From Podocnemis expansa (Eukaryota; Chordata; Testudines; Podocnemididae), in contig ML681971.1 of NCBI GenBank assembly GCA_007922195.1, forward strand, positions 25,183,999 to 25,247,998: a stretch of 64,000 nucleotides of DNA. The letters run 5' to 3'. The notes below the pieces were generated by a model, which was not told where the DNA came from, made no database searches, and saw nothing but the letters and a program-made list of their open reading frames with translations. The position numbers were made by a program, and so were the translations under genes. Shown here piece after piece: positions 56,165 to 64,000 of the stretch. The first letter of the stretch is position 1, and each line of letters starts with the position of its first letter.

Positions 56165-56420
56165 AAGTCTGTAAGATAAGCAAGGAGTCCTGTGGCACTT
56201 AAAGACTAACATATTTATCTATCGCATGAGCTTTGGTAGGAGAAAAGCCCACTTTGCCAGATGCTTTGACGATGGGGGAACTTACAGAACGGGAAGAAAA
56301 TAAATGGAGGGGAGTGTAAGTCATGGGATCAGGTCGTATTGTAATATTAAATCAAAGCAGTTGTTAAGATTCTAACACTGGGAAGAACAGCACATAGAGG
56401 AGGGTGAAGTCAAGTTGTTT
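56165..56420 (+). mobile_element. Penelope-like arm fragment
   Basis: It runs AAGGAGTCCTGTGGCACTTA, ATCGCATGAGCTTTGGTAGG, GATGCTTTGACGATGG, TCATGGGATCAGGTCGTATT and CAGTTGTTAAGATTCTAACA, in the same order as the left arm of the 37.6-41.6 kb element and including the part that the LTR element interrupts there. There is no inverted partner. Confidence 0.8.
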
Positions 56421-58339
56421 AAAGCCCAAAACAAACGCCTACAACTCCACCTATTTTTACTGAAATGTTGGAAAATGCACAAAGATTCTAGCACAGTCAC
56501 TGTTGTTACCAGGTTACAGTGTGTAATTATCTATCACTCTTGTGGCTGACACTCACAAGTTTAGTTGGATTAGAAGAGAAAGTAGTTACATGAATCACTA
56601 ACAGGCTACTAGAGGGCCCTGGGCTGGAAATGAGATGTCAAGAGCCCTTGATATCTCTATGGTTGGCATGAATCCAGATCTGGTCAGCAATAACCAATAC
56701 CATCTGATGGCTGTTTGTTGTCCTCTGTGAAATGGGCTCAGGTGCTCATATTGCAGTTGGTGCTCATTGGTTTCCTGGTTTGCAGCCTCCACAGAGGGGC
56801 CAAAGGCTGACTCTGGGCTATGGTAAATTAAGCACTCTCTGACCCATTATGATCTTGCAAGGTCAGGATTGAGGCCCGTGTGAGGGAAGCTGGCATGGCT
56901 TTTGCTTTCTGCGCTGTACTTGTTCTGTGGATCAATAGATGGCCTCTCAGGGCATGTTGGTCAGTCTGGCAACATTTCAAGAGTGAACAATTTGTGCATT
57001 CAACTGATCTTGGTGCTAAAAGTTACCGGGCGAGTCAGAAATGTGAACCATGACACCATAAACATACGCAGGAAGGTTCAAACTCTCTCTGCTTCCTTGG
57101 ATCCTTTCCCCTCTCCCTTCAGTTACATTGATTTCTATCTGCCAGTATCCACAACACTGCATGATCCCGGTCTGCAGCCATGTGTAAATCTATAGAAGTT
57201 AGGTGGTTTTTTTCTGCTAGCCCCTGACAGTGAGTGTTTGTGCACATCACTTGGACCACCACATGTTCTGCTGGGAGAGGCCCCTAATGGGAATAACAGG
57301 AGGTATCAGAAGTAAGACTGAGGTGCATTCCCAGAGCTGTGTGGGGAAACACCTGCACGGAAAGGATCTGCCCCCAGCCAGGGCTGACTTTATCCAATTG
57401 TATTTAGTGCCCCTCCTTACCCCCAACACACATGGTGTGGGAACAAATGCAGAGAACACTCCTGTATCCCTGCACCATCTCCCTGGCTTTGGCATCTCCT
57501 CCAAGTTCCACGCCATCTGTTTGCTGAAGAGAGAGTAGATCTGTTGTCATGGAAAACAAATTTAAAGGGCCTAAGGGAGTTTCACAAGAGTCTGCTGGGC
57601 AATAATGAGCTGAACTGTGGGGGTAAGTCCAGGCTTTCCACCTCAGGCAGCTGCATGGAGCATTCTGTGTTTGGGATGTGCTCCACCAGCAGATACCTAT
57701 GGTAGTGGGGCATTGTTTCATTGAGACTCTTGGGTTTTGATCTTTCATTTAAAAAAAAAAATGCCTACATAACATTCTCCTGCATCTCATTTGAGTGACC
57801 ACGGGTGTTTCCTTCATTCTTCGGCTGCCAAAAGCCCTCTTTACCTGTGGGATTCCAGTGACAAGGTCACAGTTTTTTGGCCTAACTCCCAGAAGTGCTT
57901 GGCTTGTTCCAAGAACTGGGGAAACTATGCCACTGTGCTGCTCTCGAAGAAATGTCTTGGCCAGCAGCAGTGCTCTCCATGCTGATCTGCAGTGGTTCCA
58001 GCTCCCACTGAAGTCCGTGGGTGTCTGCCATCAACTTCAGTGGAGGTGGGTTTGGATCCAGGCTGCTGCTGGCGGGCAGAGCCCTTTCCTAGCTTAATTC
58101 TTGCATCTTTGTTCAGACCCTGCTTTCATTAGAGAGGGTGCTTCTCTTTGACTTTGCTATGTGTCCCAACAGAACTATCCATTTTCCTGGCATTTTGGCC
58201 ATTGTGTGTGATTTAGCATATGTGCTTGCTTAGCATGTGTCACTTGCTCTCTCTCATTTTAAATGACTAATTCTTGGTCAAATTATGGTAGGAGACATTG
58301 TACAGTCATGAAGAGACTTGGGAAGGGCCTCAGTTCCAA
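56421..58339. other. Intergenic, no gene recognised
   Basis: Unique sequence; open frames are short. No bounded repeat. Confidence 0.55.
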
Positions 58340-58700
58340 TGTCTGTAAAACAAGCAAGGAGTTCTGTGGCACTTAAAGACGACTAGATTTATTTATTGCA
58401 TGAGCTTTTGTGGGAGAAAATCCCACTTCATCAGCTGCTTTGATGATGGGGGACCTTACAGAATGGGAGGAAGTAAATGCAGGGAAGTGAGAGTCATGGG
58501 ATCAGGTCACTGTAACAGCAAATCAAAACAGTTGTTAAGATTCAAACACTGGGGAACCACACATTGAGGAAGATGAGGTCAAATCACCTGTTGTAATGCA
58601 AGAAGAGACGTGCGATTTTTCTCCCATGAAAGCTCATGAAATAAATAAATTTGTTAGTCTTTTAGTGGCACAGGACTCCTTTTTTGTTTTTCAGGATTTG
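58340..58700 (+). mobile_element. Penelope-like arm pair, deleted core
   Basis: The left arm (AAGGAGTTCTGTGGCACTTA through CATGGGATCAGGTCACTG to AGGTCAAATCACCTG) is followed from about 58610 by an inverted arm (CTCCCATGAAAGCTCATGAA through GGCACAGGACTCCTT). The intervening coding part is gone. On the minus strand the left arm keeps an intact CTGATGA (58428-58434). Confidence 0.8.
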
Positions 58701-59540
58701 TGACGCTTTCAGAATGGGCCTTCATTTGAGTAAGGGCTGAATAAGCCTCAGGCCTTTAAGATTGGATCTTGACATCTCTACTCTGTGTCCCACGATTGTT
58801 TTACCTGATGATCCTTGCTTAGTCTATCAGGAGCCATGTGATTGCTCTTTGTAAAAGGAAAAACCATGGCGGCAAACTCTGCCAGCATTACATCCTCAGC
58901 TTTGTTGTGTCTTCTTAGGCTCTACATGTTTTGGATGGTGGATTTTTTTGCTTTGCACGAGCAAACTCTCCCTCAGTCTCCTCGGCAACCAACAGAGAAT
59001 TGACCGACACCTGCAGTCTGAAATCAGTGCTGCCTAGTGTGTGCGATTTCGTGGTGTGCTTCTAATGGACTAGTTTGGGTCTGATTTCCAGAGCCATGCT
59101 TCTAAGAATGAACTAGGAAAGGAAGTTTCAGGAAGTAAACAGAAAATCTCAGCTCAAGTTATTTATCTGGTTTTGTTTTCCACTGGGCAGAATATTATTA
59201 ATTTATTTTGCAGTGTCTCCTGAGGTTTCTTTGAGATTAAAATGTAGCCATCACGCATTGGGCTGTGTTGAATACTGGCAAGAAAACACATTTGGTGTTT
59301 TTAATTGGAAAAACATACTCCTTCTTTTATCACCCAGAGGCCTGGACTCTGGAGAACAATATAGTGCATTCCATGAAGAAGGATGAAAATCTACCAGAAG
59401 TGCTTGCTGCAATGGTTCAAATACCACTAAGAATTTGATGTGACCCCGCTAGAGGGTTCAGAGATGAGGGTGAAACTGTGCACTTGGTTGATGTATTTTG
59501 TGTTTACCTATTGAAATAGATTTGATGGAGGGACCAGGCC
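58701..59540. other. Intergenic, nothing recognised
   Basis: Unique sequence. Confidence 0.55.
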
Positions 59541-59734
59541 CAGGGGTGGCCTAACTATATAGGTGAACCAGGTGATCGCCTACATTGCCAGCTTTAAGAG
59601 GTGCCAAATTAGACAGAAGTGAATTTTTTCTCTGTTTAAAAAATATATTAATATTTTCTCTCTTATAATGTGGGAGGGTGGGGCACCAAAGTCATAGGTA
59701 GCCTAAGGCACCAAAAACCCTTGGGCCAGCCCTG
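59541..59734. mobile_element. hAT MITE, 194 bp
   Basis: The ends CAGGGGTGGCC and GGGCCAGCCCTG are inverted repeats with perfect 8-base flanking duplications ACCAGGCC (59533-59540, 59735-59742). The interior is AT-rich and non-coding. Confidence 0.88.
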
Positions 59735-59742
59735 ACCAGGCC

Positions 59743-61215
59743 CATCCATATTCAGTGGGGCCTTCTGTAGTGTAATATGTGCCAGAAGCAACTCAGTTCT
59801 CCATTAATATCTAGGCTTCTGCTTGTCCACGGAACTCCCTTTAAGCAATTGCCTTGTCTTCTAACTGTCCCTTCTCAAATAGAGGGGTGTGACGATCTGA
59901 GAAAAGTTAGGGGGCACTTCAGGGGAAAAAGCATGGCTCAGCCTCTGATTTTATTGAAAGGAAAGTTAAGAATATAATAAAATCCTAGGGAAGAGGGATA
60001 ATGCCCTTCCCACTCTTCTAGTGGCTGCTCCTAGGGTCATCTGATATCCTTCAGTCCTTTGCCCATGCCTGGGGCAGAAATCCAAGATGGAGGGTCAAAG
60101 GGGGGTTTTCCAAGATGAGAGACAGGGAGGATTGTCCTGAGGTTGGGTGGGAATTGAGGGGGGCACTCTGGCTGGGCAGGTGTGTGCCTGAGGTTTGGGG
60201 CCCCTAGAGCGGCAGGCAGCCATGGAAAATGCTGCCATCCTGTCTTAAATCCCAGGGCCTAGCTACCTGAGTTGAAAGAGAGTCCATCCTAGTACGACTA
60301 GAGCAGAGGTCCTATGATGCATAGGAGCAGGACTGTCCTTAGGGTAGGGTGAGAGGAGCAGCCACCCAAAGCCTGGCGCTTTGGGGAGGCCCTGCGGGGC
60401 CACATTGCTGCCCCTCTTCCCATGCCAAGGACTGGGCAAGCTGGCCAAAAGTGGCAGCTGGGTTCATAGGGCTGGTTCTACTGTGAGGCCAGAGGAGTGG
60501 GGTGAAAGTTGCTTAAGGCAGTAGATCAGGGTTGCAACAAAAATGAGTTGTTAGGACTAACAATGAGGTGCTAATTGTTGTTCAAACAACCTCTATGCCT
60601 CCTTTCTGAGTCAGTATCTCTTTGGGCATCTCTCATTCATATGAAACGGACTGAGGTCACTGGCAAGCAACCTTTGTGTTTTTCTATCAATAGACTCAGT
60701 GAAGAAAAGAAAAAACTGTGACCACCAAACTTATTCCACCATATCTGAGATATGGGGATTGCAGTTATTTTTGCAAATTGGGATTTGCTGCTTTTCTCAG
60801 TAGGCTGAGAATTCCCTTGCTTGCAACAAAAGTTATAACTTGTAGATTTTAATAAAAACTCCAGTGATTTTTTTCGACTGATAATTAAAAAGAGAAGAGA
60901 AAAGTAAACTGTTCTAGTAGGAGCCAGTGTTACAAAGTATGATATTTTTTCTACAATTAGAAAGCCTAAGTAACAATAAAATCCACCTCAAGGATGGATT
61001 TGCTGGAAGGAGAAATTATAACAAGGTCCTAATCTGAAGGGAGGAGTGGGTAGCCCCATTGTGTTGCTGCCTTATGCACACTGCCAGGGGTCACCAGACC
61101 AAGCAGAGAGGGCTAGCACCCCTCCAATCACAATATTGTGGACAACTGTGTGTTCATGGAAACTCATGCAGACTCAGGGAGGAGATGAAGTGCAGAGGTG
61201 AAAGTGGAACCCAGA
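59743..61215. other. Intergenic, no gene recognised
   Basis: Mostly unique. A GC-richer patch around 60325-60530 resembles the interior of a decayed hAT element but I could not define its ends. Confidence 0.5.
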
Positions 61216-61491
61216 ATAGGGTTACCAGGTAGGACATGTCCTCCTTTTAACCTTCACGTCCTCCATCTGGCAGGCATTTTAAAAATACAGGATTTTGTCT
61301 GGCTTTTTACTTACAGGGGTTAAAGTATGCTGGAATGCCCTGGAACACCCTATTTTTAGGGGGAAGCATTCCAGGGCCCCCTAAAAATAGAAAGATATTA
61401 CATTAATACTACATTTTCTCCATGTATCCTCCAATGTCCTCCTTTTTGTACTTCCCTGTCCTCTTTCTGTGTTTTGGTATCTGGTAACCCT
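61216..61491. mobile_element. hAT MITE, 276 bp
   Basis: AGGGTTACCAGGTA at the left and TATCTGGTAACCCT at the right are inverted (13 of 14 positions). Both sides carry AACCCAGA (61208-61215, 61492-61499), a perfect 8-base duplication. An inner hairpin CTATTTTTAGGGGG / CCCCCTAAAAATAG lies at about 61350-61390. No coding sequence. Confidence 0.88.
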
Positions 61492-61499
61492 AACCCAGA

Positions 61500-63955
61500 G
61501 GGGCTGCTTCAGTTTCTGGGATTTGGCAGTGGAGAAGGGAGCAGGGTCTGGAGGGACTTGGACAAGCTCAGCAGCAGACAGGATCTTCCAGGACCTTTCT
61601 TTCCAGCCTGGCATTGGCTCTCTTCTCCTTCTTCTGTCTCAGTACTTCTATCTCATTTCTCCACCCAGTGCCCCCTGCCCCCGCCATTTGGAAGGAGCAC
61701 CCATACACACACTTCAGGCTACTACATGCAATTTTAGAGACTTGACATACATCCTGATTTGAGACAGGAGTATGGCATGTGGGATCACCCTCTGCATGTT
61801 CCATGTGGGTGATCTCAAATTAGATGGGTAGATTTCAGAGGTGCAATAGAAGCCTCAAGAGAAAAGATGAAAGCCATGAGGGATTCCCCTGCTCCCCCGA
61901 AGCCTTGGTCACTGTTCAATTTTCTGGCAGCAGCCGCTTTTTTTCAGTGGAGGGTTGCCAGATGGCAGAGGGGTCTGGCGCTAGGTTCTGAGGAAAAAGT
62001 TTGATGGCCACTGAGGACTCAGATCCTGCACTCGTGTTCCGCCGCTTTTGGCCAGCTTGCCTGGTCCCTGGCATAGGATGGCTGGCGCAAGGGCCTGCCC
62101 CTCCCCTGGGCCGGCCGGCCCTGGTCCCAGTGCCTGGGGGGTGGGGAGTGGGGGCTCCGCAGAGGGTGATTCCCCCAGGGCCCCACACCCATCTAGGGAT
62201 GGCTCTGCATAGGAGAGCAACTCTGCTTACAGGTAGTAGAGAATATGTGTGTGTTATGTATGTACGTAGTATGTTCATAACACAAGCTATGAATGGGAGC
62301 ACAATTTTTTTTTGTATACCTATGAAATTCAGTTTACTAGGGTGGAAGAAGATAACTAATAGCACCACCTAAAAGGCTCTTCTCTAGCTCTTGACATATT
62401 TATAAGGGGTGACTCCTGAATCCATTTAGCCTCCCTGGGTGGGAGGGAGTGGAGGGTGTTGGTAGGGCTGGGTTGTTGTTTTTTTTTTTTTTTTTTGCAA
62501 ATGACAAGACAGATCAAACAACCTTCCGCAGGCCACAGAGGGGAATTGGTGTCAGAGAGGGGATAGAAGCACAGCAGTTCCTGTTTTGCAGTCCTGTGGT
62601 CAGATTCACAGAGCAGACTTCTTTCTCTGTTGCTCTCAGGCCAGTTGAATAACGCATGTGGCTGGAGCTGTGCTGAGAAGGTGCAGGCTCATGTTTAGAA
62701 ATCATGATGTGTGAAATGAAATGGGAAGCAATGGATCTAAGGAATCACCGCAACTGCTTACAAGGTGTTCCTGAAGCTGTCGTCAAGCCATCTGCCTACT
62801 CTCCATAGGTAAATAGCCACGTAATAGCAGGCAGTGACTGACGTTCATTAGAAATACATAAAGTGGCCTCGGCTGAGATGAGAGAAGCCACACAAGCAAA
62901 TGGGGCCTGAGCTACCCTTGTCAAGGTGAGTTCTGTTCTACACGGTGCAATGATAAAACAGAGCAAGCCCTGTAACAACTGTAGACAAGCCTGCCAAGGT
63001 TGGGCAACCACTAATGGACAGAAATAGGAGAGAAAAGCTCCTGGACTGCAAACACTTTCTGCAGTGCTTGCAGAGAAGGGGGGATAAAGGGGGATAACAG
63101 CTTTTTTTTTTCATGTTGTTGCAATTCAGTAAACCTCTCTGTTCTAGTGCCCAGCTCCTCATAACTCATCTGGGGGACATTTGAACTAAAGAGAAACGTG
63201 CAGTTAACTGAGAAAGAGGCACTGCAGGTTCCAACGCACAATTTATGGCTCTTGTTTTCAAAAAGAGAGCAGGAGAGAGCACAAGTGGAGCCTGCCCAGG
63301 GTAGGCCTGTTTCCCATTTTGTCTCCCCGCAAGCTCATTACCCAATTGTTCATGCTGCTAGTCGCTCCATGGCATGCACCATAGCAACTCCATCCACAAC
63401 AAACCTGAAACGTTCTCCCTTGCCTCTGAGAAACGGGCAGGCAGCCGTCCACACTCATTCTGTCATCTTCCGTGGGAAGCAGCGATTCAGGGTTTACACC
63501 GTACACAGTGTGTCAAGCTAGAGAGAATGAGGGAGAGAAGTGGAAAATGTATTGGATGCCAGGTCTGAACTCTTGCATTCATTAAAGATCCCATAGCACT
63601 CCTTGAACAAACTGGGGTGTTAATGCCACCCTCTTAGGCATGTTCCCCCTTGTGTTGGAATTAACTTGGGTTTGCTGGTGATTGCCTCAGGTTCCGCTCC
63701 AATGCTTGTGTGTCACTGTACAGTGCTGAATACTAGCTGCTTTCTGTCCCAGAGGGGCTGTTCTTTGGTGGTAGGGGAAGTTATGGCCATGTATGTAACT
63801 TGAATCGAAATGTGTAATGCGATCTGGGTTCTTTGAGGACAACTGGCTTTATGTGGTTGTAAGAGATCATGGGCCAGATCTTCCTGCACCTGATCAGCTG
63901 TTTTGGATTTCTCCTGGAGGCAATCCAGGTACTTGTGGTTTGTCTAGTACAAGGG

Positions 63956-63958
<3 letters not shown>
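61500..63958. other. Intergenic, no gene recognised
   Basis: Unique sequence with a T run (62479-62496) and a GC-rich patch (about 62000-62190) of unknown origin. No TBX4 exon is visible up to the end of the window. Confidence 0.55.

Positions 63959-64000
<42 letters not shown>
63959..64000. repeat. TG microsatellite at window edge
   Basis: At least 20 TG units run to the end of the window, so the true length is unknown. Confidence 0.98.

Noticed and set aside
61500..64000. Search for a TBX4 first exon near the right edge
   Set aside because: No T-box motif or TBX4-like N terminus is seen on either strand; TBX4 probably lies beyond the window.

Overview
The window is vertebrate nuclear DNA, most likely from a turtle (a crocodilian is less likely). 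The evidence is an intact intron-containing TBX2 gene plus a sauropsid mix of interspersed repeats: a CR1 LINE 3' end, old MIR-like SINE pieces, many short Penelope-like fragments, hAT and Harbinger-like MITEs, a Ty3/Gypsy element and a solo LTR. This repeat load is much higher than a bird genome usually carries. The turtle call rests on my recognition of these repeat families and was not tested by a search.

Region 1 (1 to about 2430) is a CpG-island promoter region with no TATA box in a useful place for TBX2. It holds a minus-strand splice-donor consensus beside a short GGGGCC array, and a 50-plus-base pyrimidine tract ending in CAG. Region 2 (2431-14401) is the whole TBX2 coding sequence: seven exons with GT-AG introns, all phases compatible, 1971 bases, 656 residues, no frameshift or internal stop. 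Its 3' UTR probably ends near 15.6 kb. A second CpG island follows at about 15.8-16.8 kb and has a perfect splice donor; it could be the start of a small downstream transcript.

Region 3 (about 16.8-64 kb) is gene-poor. By conserved synteny (BCAS3-TBX2-TBX4 in other amniotes) it should be the interval towards TBX4, but no TBX4 exon is visible. One short open stretch (24889-25182) with two Cys-x-x-Cys pairs and splice-like borders could be a lone coding exon or a pseudogene. The rest is old unique sequence, some of which may be regulatory, interrupted by transposable elements.

Many element borders can be fixed from target-site duplications: a hAT dimer (21887-22166), a 1082-bp solo LTR (31784-32865), a Harbinger-like MITE (33385-33894), three more hAT copies (50378-50868, 59541-59734, 61216-61491) and two long foldback elements built from TTCGAA palindromes (39835-40661, 55263-55624). 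The most informative locus is 37.6-41.6 kb, a three-layer nest. A foldback MITE lies inside a Ty3/Gypsy element that has kept gag and integrase pieces but lost protease, reverse transcriptase and RNase H. That element in turn lies inside a Penelope-like element whose remaining GIY-YIG endonuclease end sits between two inverted arms. The Penelope arms carry a hammerhead-ribozyme-like core.

I found no convincing new biological system. The best leads are the nested locus with its hammerhead-like arms, the foldback family with its palindrome array, the lone Cys-pair exon candidate and the downstream CpG island with its splice donor.
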